Assembly (NCBI RefSeq): GCF_001279775.1
Contig: NZ_LGDG01000261.1
Span: 1 to 29,873, forward strand
From: Streptomyces sp. MMG1533
GTDB taxonomy: Bacteria > Actinomycetota > Actinomycetes > Streptomycetales > Streptomycetaceae
Length of the DNA: 29,873 nt
Direction of reading: 5' to 3'
Shown: one piece after another, positions 7,995 through 15,636 of the stretch
Layout: each line of letters opens with the position of its first letter
Numbering within the stretch: the stretch's first letter is position 1
The notes under the pieces: generated by a model
Seen by the model: only the letters and a program-made list of their open reading frames with translations
Databases searched by the model: none
Told to the model about the DNA's origin: nothing
Made by a program: the position numbers and the translations under genes

Positions 7995-8031
7995 GTACGG
8001 AGGAGGAACCTCGAGGCTTCCTTCTCCGTAC
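7995..8031. terminator. Bidirectional hairpin between convergent genes
   Basis: Arm 7995-8008 (GTACGGAGGAGGAA) pairs with 8018-8031 (TTCCTTCTCCGTAC) through 14 positions with one G-T/G-U mismatch. The intervening bases include the perfect palindrome CCTCGAGG (8009-8016). It lies between the rightward prenyl synthase (ends 7976) and the leftward SnoaL-like gene (ends 8084), so it fits a two-way terminator. The right arm is also the start of the 17-bp tandem repeat. Confidence 0.75.
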
Positions 8032-8088
8032 CTCGGTCTTCTCCGTACCTCGACCTTCTCCGTACTCCAGTCTTCTCCGTACCTCAGT
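8021..8088. repeat. Four tandem 17-bp repeats
   Basis: Units at 8021-8037, 8038-8054, 8055-8071 and 8072-8088 are contiguous and each exactly 17 bp. All start CTTCTCCGTAC; the last six bases vary (CTCGGT, CTCGAC, TCCAGT, CTCAGT). The last unit crosses the SnoaL-like stop codon (8084-8086 on the minus strand). Each unit carries CTCCGTAC, complementary to the left arm of the hairpin at 7995, so several alternative stems are possible. The period is too short and there are no spacers, so this is not a CRISPR array. Confidence 0.92.
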
Positions 8089-8479
8089 CTGCGAGCACCT
8101 CCTGGAAGGCCGCCGCGTCCGCGAGGCCGAAGAACTCCTCGATGCGGCGGATGCCGCCTCCGTCGGAGGTAAGGAACAGGCGGGCGGTTACGGGAAAGGC
8201 GAACCGGCGTCCGCGCACGGTTGTGCCGCGGGCCACGTATTCCACGGTGACCTCGTGGTCCGTGGCCATATATTTTCTGTCCGTGTAACGGAACTCGGCG
8301 ACAGCGGACCACAGTGGATGGGAACCATTGAACACGGGTCGCGCCGGACGGTCGGACCGCTCGTGTTCGTTCCACACCGTTGATTCGGAGTGAAGGATTT
8401 CCGACGCAGTATCGAAATCCCGCTGCTCGACGGCATCGTAGAAGGATTTCGCTACCCGGATGGAATTTTCCTGAATCAT
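8084..8479 (-). CDS. SnoaL/NTF2-like small protein
   Basis: The 131-residue product begins MIQENSIRVAKSFYDAVEQR and has the layout of the SnoaL-like/NTF2 fold: an N-terminal helix, a short acidic turn with HSESTVWNE, then beta strands carrying YVARGTTVRGRRFAFPVTAR. Members include polyketide cyclases, ketosteroid isomerase-like enzymes, epimerases, hydroxylases and non-catalytic proteins, so the reaction cannot be named. In a terpenoid cluster, isomerisation, epoxide opening or cyclisation help is plausible. ATG at 8479 has AGGAG 8 nt upstream; a longer in-frame extension to 8578 would run into the divergent acetyltransferase and is rejected. The last codons are encoded by the 17-bp tandem repeat. 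Confidence 0.75.
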   Translation of the reverse strand: MIQENSIRVAKSFYDAVEQRDFDTASEILHSESTVWNEHERSDRPARPVFNGSHPLWSAVAEFRYTDRKYMATDHEVTVEYVARGTTVRGRRFAFPVTARLFLTSDGGGIRRIEEFFGLADAAAFQEVLAD

Positions 8480-8530
8480 GTCTGCGACTCCTGTGGAGAG
8501 TTGAGAAAGAGAATCGACCGAAGGAATGAC
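8480..8530. promoter_or_regulatory. 51-bp divergent start-to-start region
   Basis: The SnoaL-like ATG (8479, minus) and acetyltransferase ATG (8531, plus) are only 51 bp apart, with ribosome binding sites AGGAG (about 8488-8492, minus) and AAGGA (8521-8525, plus) inside the gap. There is too little room for two full non-overlapping promoters, so promoters must overlap each other or lie inside the opposite gene. Confidence 0.5.
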
Positions 8531-9031
8531 ATGCCCCCCGCACTCGATGTACGCCTGCGTACAGCCACCTTTGCGCAACTCGACACGAGGACACTGTACG
8601 AATTACTGCGTCTCCGAGTGGACGTATTCGTCGTGGAGCAGGAATGTGCCTACGATGAATTGGACGGCCGCGACCTGGAGCCGGACACCATGCACATGTG
8701 GCTCGCGGATCCGGCCGACGGGCGGCCCGTGGCGTACCTGAGGATCCTTGCGGAGGCAGAGGGGATGCGGATCGGGAGGGTTGTCACGGTGCGGCACCTG
8801 AGGCGCACCGGTCTCGCGGGGCTGCTGCTGGACGCTGCGCTGCACTCGGTGGCAGCCGATCGCGTCGTCCGGCTGCATGCCCAGTTGTCAGCCGTCTCGC
8901 TCTACGCGAAACGCGGCTTCGTTGCCGAGGGTGAGGTCTTCCTGGAGGACGGCATCCGGCACATCGCGATGCGACGTCCTGCCTGGACGGCGGCGGGACA
9001 TCAGGAACGCCGCAATGCCGGCGCACGGTAG
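8531..9031 (+). CDS. ElaA-like GNAT acetyltransferase
   Basis: The 166-residue protein matches the ElaA branch of GNAT N-acetyltransferases. The shared pattern is LYELLRLRVDVFVVEQECAY (24-43), then ELDGRDLEPDT, a beta strand with YLRIL, IGRVVTVRHLRRTGLAGLLL, and the closing SLYAKRGFVAEGEVFLEDGI. It would transfer acetyl from acetyl-CoA to an amine. Its link to the pathway is unknown; acetylation of an amine intermediate or self-resistance are possible. ATG at 8531 follows AAGGA. Codon 25 (8603-8605) is TTA, implying dependence on bldA tRNA. Its last 144 bp overlap tail-to-tail with the transporter gene on the other strand. Confidence 0.82.
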   Translation: MPPALDVRLRTATFAQLDTRTLYELLRLRVDVFVVEQECAYDELDGRDLEPDTMHMWLADPADGRPVAYLRILAEAEGMRIGRVVTVRHLRRTGLAGLLLDAALHSVAADRVVRLHAQLSAVSLYAKRGFVAEGEVFLEDGIRHIAMRRPAWTAAGHQERRNAGAR

Positions 9032-9847
9032 CGCGACGACCGCATAGGTGATGGCCGGCACGGCAAACGCGGAGTCGTACGCCATCGCGGGGCTCAGCGC
9101 GATCGCCAGGGCCAGCCCGCTGTTGTGGACGCCGATGTCCAGGCTGATGGCCGCCGACTGCGGACCCGTGACGCCCAGCAGCCGAGGTACCACATAGCCC
9201 ACGGCCAGGCTGATGACGCAGAACGTCGCGGTTGCGGGTCCCGCCTGTCGCAGATGCCCGAGCAGCTCGGTCCGTTCCGTGAGCACGGCGAGGACGGCCA
9301 TGACGGCCAGGAACACGCCGGACAGCGCCTTCACCTTCCCTGTCAGCCGATCCGCCAGCGCGGGACGCCTGCCTCGGACGAGCATGCCCGCCGCCACCGG
9401 GAGCAGGATCAGCCCCCACAGCGATACCAGCTCCCCGAGCCCCAACTCGACGTCACCGAGGCCGCCGCGCAGGAAGTGCGCGGCCGCCAGACCGACCAGG
9501 GCCGGCAGTGTGAGTACCGCCAGTACCGAATTGACCGCGGTGAGGGTGATGTTGAGGGCGACGTCTCCGCCTGCCAGGTGGCTGAAGAGGCCGGCGGTGG
9601 TTCCCCCCGGCGCGGCTGCCACGAGCATCATGCCCACTGCCGACGGACCGCTGAGACCGAAGGCGTGCGCCAGCGCGAAGCACACGCCCGGCAGCAGGAC
9701 CAGCTGGCATATGAGACAGACGGCGACCGCGCGCGGCGAGCGCAGGGCGCGCCGGAAATCCTCCCGGGTGAGGGCGAGACCGAGGCCCAGCATCAACACC
9801 ACGATCGCGATTGGTAACAGACTTGAAAGCAGAGAATTAGTGCCCAC
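8888..9847 (-). CDS. BASS-family (bile acid:sodium symporter-like) membrane transporter
   Basis: The 319-residue protein is strongly hydrophobic, with about nine or ten membrane segments. Typical BASS signatures are VLMLGLGLALTREDFRRAL near the N-terminus and APGGTTAGLFSHLAGGDVAL with LTAVNSVLAVLTLP in the middle, then GVHNSGLALAIAL. BASS proteins move organic anions, often with Na+. GTG at 9847 is chosen because GAAGGGA lies about 8 nt upstream and the first helix begins right after it; in-frame ATG codons farther upstream (to 9973) are possible. Codon 11 (9815-9817) is TTA. Roughly 30 C-terminal residues after the last helix are hydrophilic and encoded opposite the acetyltransferase gene. 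It may export an anionic terpenoid or import a precursor; this is inference. Confidence 0.85.
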   Translation of the reverse strand: MGTNSLLSSLLPIAIVVLMLGLGLALTREDFRRALRSPRAVAVCLICQLVLLPGVCFALAHAFGLSGPSAVGMMLVAAAPGGTTAGLFSHLAGGDVALNITLTAVNSVLAVLTLPALVGLAAAHFLRGGLGDVELGLGELVSLWGLILLPVAAGMLVRGRRPALADRLTGKVKALSGVFLAVMAVLAVLTERTELLGHLRQAGPATATFCVISLAVGYVVPRLLGVTGPQSAAISLDIGVHNSGLALAIALSPAMAYDSAFAVPAITYAVVALPCAGIAAFLMSRRRPGRTSHRDVPDAVLQEDLTLGNEAAFRVERDG

Positions 9848-10136
9848 GACGGCTGTCCCTTCGGTCAGTGAGCGCCTCACGTGCCAGGGATTTAATGGTC
9901 GCATTCGCATTGCCTGTCGGCCAAGGCTCGGACCGTTGACGTTCATGCCGTCGAATGTCCAATAGGGATCCACATCTGTTACATCGCTGTCAACGTCCGT
10001 GGCGTTGCTCTGCCGAGAGCCCTTGCGTAGTTTTGCGGTGCCGGGAAAACGGTGACCGGTGGTCCGCGGAACGAGAGCGAATCGATTCGAATCGTCGACT
10101 CTTTATTGATTGACGCGAACAGGCGGGAGAGAGTCT
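9848..10136. promoter_or_regulatory. Divergent promoter region with overlapping palindromes
   Basis: These 289 bases separate the leftward transporter from the rightward 12-kb terpene operon and hold no supportable gene. Two overlapping perfect palindromes occur at 10078-10089 (CGAATCGATTCG) and 10084-10093 (GATTCGAATC), 44-59 bp before the GTG at 10137. This is a good position for an operator or activator site of the main operon. The GTG has GGGAGAGAG close upstream. The LuxR-type protein at 22233 is a candidate ligand, but nothing in the sequence proves that. Confidence 0.6.
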
Positions 10137-11273
10137 GTGGCGGAACACTTACTGACCTCTGATGCGCGGACCATGCCTCTGGAAAAGGTTGATCTTTCCG
10201 GAATCCGCGCAGCGGTCGATGCTGAACTCTACGGGTTTCTGGACCGGAAGCGTCGCTCCCTCTCGGATCCGATCGATGCCCAGCTGGGGGCGGCGATCCG
10301 GCTCTTGGAGGAGCTGGCCGGCTCCGGGGGGAAGCGACTTCGCCCCCTGCTCTGCTACTGCGGGTGGCTGGCCGCGGGAGGTACCGGCGACGACGCGCCC
10401 GTCCTCAAGGTCGCCGCGAGCCTGGAACTCTTCCACATGTTCGCCCTCATCCACGACGACGTCATGGACGCCTCGGAGTCCCGTCGCGGTCGGCCAACCC
10501 TGCACCGGCGCATGGCGGACGACACCGACACGCGCACGACGGGCGACGGTCGGCAACGGCTCCGTGGCGACGACGCGGACCGCCTCGCCAACAACTGCGC
10601 CATCCTCGTGGGCGACCTGGCGCTCGTCTGGTCGGACGAGCTGATCCACGCCAGCGGCCTGGCCCCCGTCCAGCTCCGTGCCCTCCGGCCGGTCCTCGAC
10701 GCCATGCGCACGGAACTCATGCTGGGCCAGTACCTCGATGTGCGTGCCGCCTGCGACCTCGAGGTCGATGTGGACATGGCGCTCGCCATCGCCCGGCACA
10801 AGAGCGGTCGGTACACCATCGAGCGCCCTCTGCAGATAGGGGTGGCCCTGGCCGGCGGGGATGACGAGGTGCTGCGGTCCTGCTCCGATTTCGCCCTCCC
10901 GGTCGGCGAGGCGTTCCAACTGCGTGACGACCTCCTGGGTGTGTTCGGGAATCCGGCGGTCACCGGCAAGTCCAGCCTCGAGGACCTTCGCGACGGCAAG
11001 GCCACCACCCTCATCGCCCTCGCACTGAGGCAGGCGGACGCGAACCAGCACAAGACCCTCACCCGACTGTTCGGCGACCCCGAACTGGACGACTCGGGTG
11101 CAGCACAGGTGCGTGAACTCCTGATCGCCACCCAGGCGGTGGAAACCGTCGAGCAGATGATCCGGGAACGCTGGCGGCAGGGCATGGAGGCGCTGGAGGA
11201 CATCCCCTTCCGCGACCCGGGACGCAGCGCACTCCGTTCACTGGCAGTCGAGGCAACCGAGCGTCAGGCCTGA
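10137..11273 (+). CDS. Geranylgeranyl diphosphate synthase-like prenyltransferase
   Basis: This 378-residue trans-isoprenyl diphosphate synthase carries GGKRLRP (64-70), first motif D107-D-V-M-D111 within ELFHMFALIHDDVMD, and second motif DDLLG (264-268) followed by VFGNPAVTGK. The DDLLGVFG pattern is typical of Streptomyces GGPP synthases. It heads the operon with class II and class I diterpene cyclases, so GGPP, or a methylated analogue, is the likely product. GTG at 10137, with GGGAGAGAG upstream, is preferred to TTG at 10110. Codon 5 (10149-10151) is TTA, so the whole operon's first protein would need the bldA tRNA. It differs clearly from the prenyl synthase at 6900, so the cluster has two distinct chain-elongating enzymes. 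Confidence 0.92.
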   Translation: MAEHLLTSDARTMPLEKVDLSGIRAAVDAELYGFLDRKRRSLSDPIDAQLGAAIRLLEELAGSGGKRLRPLLCYCGWLAAGGTGDDAPVLKVAASLELFHMFALIHDDVMDASESRRGRPTLHRRMADDTDTRTTGDGRQRLRGDDADRLANNCAILVGDLALVWSDELIHASGLAPVQLRALRPVLDAMRTELMLGQYLDVRAACDLEVDVDMALAIARHKSGRYTIERPLQIGVALAGGDDEVLRSCSDFALPVGEAFQLRDDLLGVFGNPAVTGKSSLEDLRDGKATTLIALALRQADANQHKTLTRLFGDPELDDSGAAQVRELLIATQAVETVEQMIRERWRQGMEALEDIPFRDPGRSALRSLAVEATERQA

Positions 11274-11332
11274 GAGCCGAACCTGCTCTTCCCCTCCGAA
11301 ACATGTGGCCGACGAGCCCTAGGAGTTTCTTC

Positions 11333-12994
11333 ATGAGCCGTACCCCGACCACCGAGCAACGGCCGGCATCGCACACCGCAGAGTCCGTGGAACTCGACGA
11401 GGCGCAGGTCCTGCTCGAGGAGTCGGAGGCCGACCCCTGGGCGCAGATCAGTCCTTCGGTGTACGAGAACGCTCGGGTCGTCACCGTGGCTCCGTGGCTC
11501 GGCGGAGCCGGTCGGCGGCTGCGCTATCTCTGTGAGGAGCAGGCGGCCGACGGCGGCTGGGGGGTGGCGGGCTTCCGCCTCGTGCCGACGCTCAGCGCGG
11601 TGGAGGCCCTGCTCACGGCGTGGGCGCGTGGAGAGGCCGCCGACGGTGCCGGAGCGGACCGTGTACGGCGCGCGGCCGTGCGGGGAATCGAGACCCTCCA
11701 CACCTGGCTCACCGGCGGGCAGGGTTCCGAAGAGGCCGAGCAGCTGCCTGACACGGTGGCCATCGAGGTGGTCATACCCGGCCTGATCGCACAGATCAAC
11801 GATCACCTGATCCGGCACCGTACGACGCGCCCGCCCGGGTTGCCGGAGCGCTTGGTCTCGCTCACCCTGCCGCTTCCCCGCGGCACGGACGATTCCATCC
11901 TGGTGGCCCTGCGGACCGCTACGGCCGCCGGACGGACCCTGCCGCCCAAACTCTGGCATGCCTGGGAAATCCTCGCCCCGGGCCGGCCGTTCGCACAGGA
12001 GGTCCAGCCGGTGAACGGCTCGGTGAGTTGCTCACCGGCTGCGACGGCGGCCTGGCTGGCGGGCAGCCCCACGGGCCCCGACCCCGCCGGTGGCGGTCCG
12101 ACGGCACCGCCCGCCGTCGCGACTCAGGAGGCCCGGGCCGCCCTGCGCTTCCTGGACGACCTGCAGCGGCACCGCGGCGGGCTGTTGCCGCTCGGCGCGC
12201 CGATGCCCAACTTCGAACGTGCCTGGGTCCTCGCGAGCCTGGCCACGCACGACGTCCCGCATCAGGCATCGGAGTCCCTCCTCGACCGCTTGGAGGCCGT
12301 ATGCCTGGAGGAGGGCATGTCAGCCGGTTTCGGACTGCCGCCGGATGCCGACGACACCGCGGTCGGCCTGTACGCGCTGGCCCGGCACGGGCGCCGGCAT
12401 CGGCCGGACAGCCTGCTGCACTACTACAACGAGGGGCACTTCTGCACCTACCCGGACGAGCGGACGGCCTCACCGAGCGCGAACGCCCACGCGCTGGAGG
12501 CGCTGGGCTTCTGGACCCAGCGTTACCCCGACGACCTGCCGCGTTTCGGCGCGGCGGCGGTGGGATCCGCGGACTGGCTGCTGTCCGTGCAGAACGCGGA
12601 TGGCAGCTGGACCGACAAGTGGAACGGCTCGCCGTACTACGCGACGGCGAGCTGTGCGCAGGCCCTGGCCGCCTACGCGGGGGAAGCCGCCCGCCCCGCT
12701 GTGGAACGTGCTGTCTCCTGGGTGCTGAACACCCGTCACCCCGGGGATCGTTGGGGGCACGGGACCGGCACGATCGAGGAGACGGCGTACGCGGTCTGGA
12801 TACTGCGGCTGTCCCGGGACCCCCATCGTGGGCAGCAGGTCGACGAGGCGCTGGAGGCCGCTCGGCGCACCCTGGCGCGGGGCGAGATCACCGAGGACAG
12901 CACCCCGTTGTGGATCGGCAAGGACGTCTACACACCCGTGCGCATCGCCCGGGCCGCCTGCTTGTCCGCCACGCACGACCTGAAGACCCGGTGA
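11333..12994 (+). CDS. Class II diterpene cyclase
   Basis: This 553-residue protein resembles bacterial class II diterpene cyclases such as terpentedienyl diphosphate synthase, which protonate the terminal double bond of GGPP to form a bicyclic diphosphate. The catalytic acid motif DxDD is seen as D338-A-D-D341 within GLPPDADDTAVGLYAL. QW-like repeats are visible as EEQAADGGWGVAGF near the N-terminus, then QNADGSWTDKWNGSPYY and GDRWGHGTGTIEETAY near the C-terminus. No class I DDxxD is present, so the diphosphate should be kept for the next enzyme. ATG at 11333 has TAGGAG 7 nt upstream. The bicyclic product (labdane, halimane, clerodane or a methylated form) cannot be read by eye. The class I synthase starts 9 bp after its stop. 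Confidence 0.93.
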   Translation: MSRTPTTEQRPASHTAESVELDEAQVLLEESEADPWAQISPSVYENARVVTVAPWLGGAGRRLRYLCEEQAADGGWGVAGFRLVPTLSAVEALLTAWARGEAADGAGADRVRRAAVRGIETLHTWLTGGQGSEEAEQLPDTVAIEVVIPGLIAQINDHLIRHRTTRPPGLPERLVSLTLPLPRGTDDSILVALRTATAAGRTLPPKLWHAWEILAPGRPFAQEVQPVNGSVSCSPAATAAWLAGSPTGPDPAGGGPTAPPAVATQEARAALRFLDDLQRHRGGLLPLGAPMPNFERAWVLASLATHDVPHQASESLLDRLEAVCLEEGMSAGFGLPPDADDTAVGLYALARHGRRHRPDSLLHYYNEGHFCTYPDERTASPSANAHALEALGFWTQRYPDDLPRFGAAAVGSADWLLSVQNADGSWTDKWNGSPYYATASCAQALAAYAGEAARPAVERAVSWVLNTRHPGDRWGHGTGTIEETAYAVWILRLSRDPHRGQQVDEALEAARRTLARGEITEDSTPLWIGKDVYTPVRIARAACLSATHDLKTR

Positions 12995-13003
12995 GGTGAA
13001 GCC

Positions 13004-13984
13004 ATGACGTCCGCGCAGACCCATGAGACCTCGGCGGAAACCCTGGTGGTCGACTGCCCGTTTCCCGACCGTTCCAGCCCGTACGGCGACGCCGCCGCCG
13101 CATACGTCCGCCAAGTCGCCACGGAGGCGGGTGTACAGGGCAGGGCGGGCGCCGTCGTACTGCATGGCATCGCGCTGGGAGAGGCGGCCGCGCTGACCTA
13201 TCCGGACGCGGATGCCGAGCGGCTCGAGGTCGCGGCGCTGTGGATCGCCTTCCTGGTTCTCTTCGACGACACATGGAGCGATCTGCTGAGCCTGGAGGAG
13301 GGCTGGCTGGAACCGGTGCTGGAACAGCATGCGGTCATCCACGCGGTCCTGGACGGGCACGGCGCCGACGAGCCGCTCGCCCGATTGCTGGGCCGCGTCC
13401 TGGAGGACATCCATCGCATCGACCCGCGGTGGGACGACACCAGGCTGAGGCAGGAGATCAGACGTTACCTGTCCGCCACCCTGTGGGAACTGGACCTGCG
13501 CGACAGGGGAGTGGTCCCCGACCTGACGTCGTATCTGCGGATGCGCCGTGTCTTCAGCACCATGACCGTTCAGCTGGAACTCGACCACTTCGTCTGTCGC
13601 CTGAGACTGCCTGAGCAGGTGCGCACCCACCCGTGTGTGCAGCTGGTCGACATGGCGGTTGCCGATTACGGATGCATTGCCAACGACCTGTATTCCTTCG
13701 AGGAGGAACGGGCGCACGGCCTGAGCGCCAACATCGTCCCGGTGCTCCAGCACGAGTACGGATGGGACATCCCCACCGCCCGGGCGCATGCACGGAAACT
13801 GTGCGCCAGGGCTGTCGAGACCTACGAGGACATCCGCACCCGACCCGCTCGGTACGGGTTGACCGAGGACGACGATCTGCGGCGCTACTTCGCCCACTAC
13901 GAGGCGTTCATGTCGGCCGCCGCCCGCTGGCCGGCGCGTTCGGACCGCTACCGCGAGGGAGCGGTCGGATTCGTGACGCCGTGA
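13004..13984 (+). CDS. Class I terpene synthase
   Basis: This 326-residue all-helical synthase has the Mg2+ motif D88-D-T-W-S-D93 (a DDxxxD variant in FLVLFDDTWSD), the NSE triad N227-D-L-Y-S231-F-E-E-E235 and a C-terminal R315-Y316 pair. An Arg in RMRRVFSTM (about 179-187), some 46 residues before NSE, fits the diphosphate sensor. Bacterial class I synthases next to class II cyclases ionise labdanyl-type diphosphates to olefins or alcohols, so this probably acts second. It follows the class II gene by 9 bp with GAGG upstream of its ATG. Whether it further cyclises the bicycle or only quenches it cannot be told. Confidence 0.93.
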   Translation: MTSAQTHETSAETLVVDCPFPDRSSPYGDAAAAYVRQVATEAGVQGRAGAVVLHGIALGEAAALTYPDADAERLEVAALWIAFLVLFDDTWSDLLSLEEGWLEPVLEQHAVIHAVLDGHGADEPLARLLGRVLEDIHRIDPRWDDTRLRQEIRRYLSATLWELDLRDRGVVPDLTSYLRMRRVFSTMTVQLELDHFVCRLRLPEQVRTHPCVQLVDMAVADYGCIANDLYSFEEERAHGLSANIVPVLQHEYGWDIPTARAHARKLCARAVETYEDIRTRPARYGLTEDDDLRRYFAHYEAFMSAAARWPARSDRYREGAVGFVTP

Positions 13985-14014
13985 CCTGCTGGCTACAGGG
14001 AAGGGAAGAATCGC

Positions 14015-15376
14015 ATGTCCACCACTCTGCGTCCGCCCGGGGCGGCGGCACCTCCGACCGTTCCCGGCGCCCTGCCGCTGATCGGGCACGGCATTCCGCT
14101 GGTGCGACGCCGTCTGCAGTTCCTCCAGGAGGCCCGCGCGTACGGCCCCCTGGTCCGGGTGCGGGTCGGTCCCACCGTCGCCTACCTGGTCAACGATCCC
14201 TCACTGCTGCACCGGGTCCTGGTCACGGATGCCGCGCGCTTCCCGCGAGGCATCCACTTCCGCAAGGCGCGGGCCGTCGCCGGCAACGGCATCATCACGG
14301 CCTACGGAGCCCCCCACCGCCGCCAGCGCAAGCTGGTACTGCCCGCGTTCAACCGCAAGCGGGTGCAGGTGTACGGCGACGTCATGCACGACATCGCGTC
14401 CCAGCGCATCGCGTCGTGGCCGGAGGACCGCCCCATCGAGCTGAAGCCGGAGTTCGTTCGGCTGGCCACGACCGTCGGCACCAAATGCCTGTTCTCCTCG
14501 GAATTGGGAGGACCGGCGGTACAGGTGGTGGAGCGTGCGCTGCCCATCCTGACCCGGCAGGTCAGTCTGCGTGCCATGGACCCCACCGGTCTGCTGGAGA
14601 AGCTGCCCACGCCCGGCCGGCGCAGGTTCGACGAGACGATGGCCGAACTGAACACGATGATCCAGCAGATCGTCACCGCCTACCGGCGCAGCGACCGGGA
14701 GGAGGTGGACCTGCTGTCCATGCTGATGGCCGCAACGGACGAGGAGACCGGCCAGGGCATGGACGACCAGCAGCTGCGTGACGAGATCATCAGCATCCTG
14801 CTCTCCTCCGCCGAGACCACTGCCCTGACGCTGAGCTGGTCCTGCTACGAGCTGGGGCGCGCTCCCGAGATCCAGCGGCGCCTCCAGGAGGAGGTGGACG
14901 CGGTACTCGGCGGCCGTGCGCCGACCCATGAAGATCTCGGACGGTTGGACCTGACCCGACGCATCATCAAGGAGACCCTGCGCCTCTATCCCCCCACGTA
15001 CTTCCTGTCCCGTGCCGCGGCGCAGGACACGGAGCTCGGGGGCTACCACCTGCCCGAGGGCAGCGTCGTCCTCTACTCGTTCTTCTCCCAGCACCGCGAC
15101 CCGTTGCTCTTCCGGCACCCGGCACGGTTCGACCCCGACCGCTGGCTGCCGGGCCGAGAGGACGACGTCACCCCGGAGGCATACATGCCGTTCGGTGAGG
15201 GCGCGCACCGCTGTGTCGGCGAGGGCTTCGCCTATGCCGAGGCCATGACCACCCTGGCGCTCATCGCGGGACTGTGGCACCTGCGGCCGGTCTCCGACCG
15301 GCCCGTCCGGCCCGTCGGCACCGTCACGCTCGTCCCCGACGGACTGCGGATGACGGTACGCAGGAGGGAGCGGTGA
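14015..15376 (+). CDS. Cytochrome P450 (453 aa), PtlI-like
   Basis: A complete P450 with an N-terminal proline-rich PGALPLIGHG anchor, I-helix SSAETTAL (264-271), E320-x-x-R323 (KETLRLYPP) and heme loop FGEGAHRCVG with cysteine C400. The general form resembles the terpene hydroxylases of pentalenolactone and albaflavenone pathways. The I-helix has SAETT in place of AGxET, so the usual Gly before the acidic residue is replaced. ATG at 14015 has GAAGGGA just upstream. Its stop overlaps the ferredoxin start (GTGA), so these two are probably redox partners. It most likely oxidises the hydrocarbon released by the class I synthase. Confidence 0.93.
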   Translation: MSTTLRPPGAAAPPTVPGALPLIGHGIPLVRRRLQFLQEARAYGPLVRVRVGPTVAYLVNDPSLLHRVLVTDAARFPRGIHFRKARAVAGNGIITAYGAPHRRQRKLVLPAFNRKRVQVYGDVMHDIASQRIASWPEDRPIELKPEFVRLATTVGTKCLFSSELGGPAVQVVERALPILTRQVSLRAMDPTGLLEKLPTPGRRRFDETMAELNTMIQQIVTAYRRSDREEVDLLSMLMAATDEETGQGMDDQQLRDEIISILLSSAETTALTLSWSCYELGRAPEIQRRLQEEVDAVLGGRAPTHEDLGRLDLTRRIIKETLRLYPPTYFLSRAAAQDTELGGYHLPEGSVVLYSFFSQHRDPLLFRHPARFDPDRWLPGREDDVTPEAYMPFGEGAHRCVGEGFAYAEAMTTLALIAGLWHLRPVSDRPVRPVGTVTLVPDGLRMTVRRRER

Positions 15377-15588
15377 CGGAGGAACGTGACGGCCTGCACG
15401 TCACGGTGCAGCCGGATGTCTGCATCGGCGCCGGACAGTGCGTGCTTGCCGCTCCCGAAGTGTTCGACCAGGACGACGACGGAGTGGTGCAACTGGTCGA
15501 CGAAGCACCGGAACACGAACTGCACCGGGATGTTCGGCTGGCCGCCGCCCGGTGCCCGGTCGAAGCCATCGGAGTGGTCGAGCCCTGA
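15373..15588 (+). CDS. Single-cluster [3Fe-4S] ferredoxin
   Basis: This 71-residue ferredoxin has cysteines C17 and C23 (DVCIGAGQC) and C61 followed by Pro (ARCPVEAIGV). The C-x5-C...CP pattern, lacking the middle cysteine of 4Fe-4S proteins, is typical of actinobacterial P450 3Fe-4S ferredoxins. GTG at 15373 overlaps the P450 stop as GTGA, so coupling is tight. It should deliver electrons to the adjoining P450 and perhaps to the other two. No ferredoxin reductase is encoded in the window, so one from elsewhere in the genome must be used. Confidence 0.93.
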   Translation: MTEERDGLHVTVQPDVCIGAGQCVLAAPEVFDQDDDGVVQLVDEAPEHELHRDVRLAAARCPVEAIGVVEP

Positions 15589-15636
15589 CCCGACCATCCG
15601 CTGCCCACTCTCATCCAGCGGAGACAGGAGTGCATC

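Noticed and set aside
8021..8088. CRISPR array
   Set aside because: Units are directly contiguous 17-mers with no unique spacers, and no cas gene is present.
7050..8594. A 514-codon minus-strand frame opposite the prenyl synthase and crossing the tandem repeats
   Set aside because: It is antisense to a motif-bearing gene, shows no family features and overlaps the better-supported SnoaL-like frame.
12470..14089. A 539-codon minus-strand frame opposite the cyclase and terpene synthase
   Set aside because: No domain, and fully antisense to two genes with catalytic motifs.
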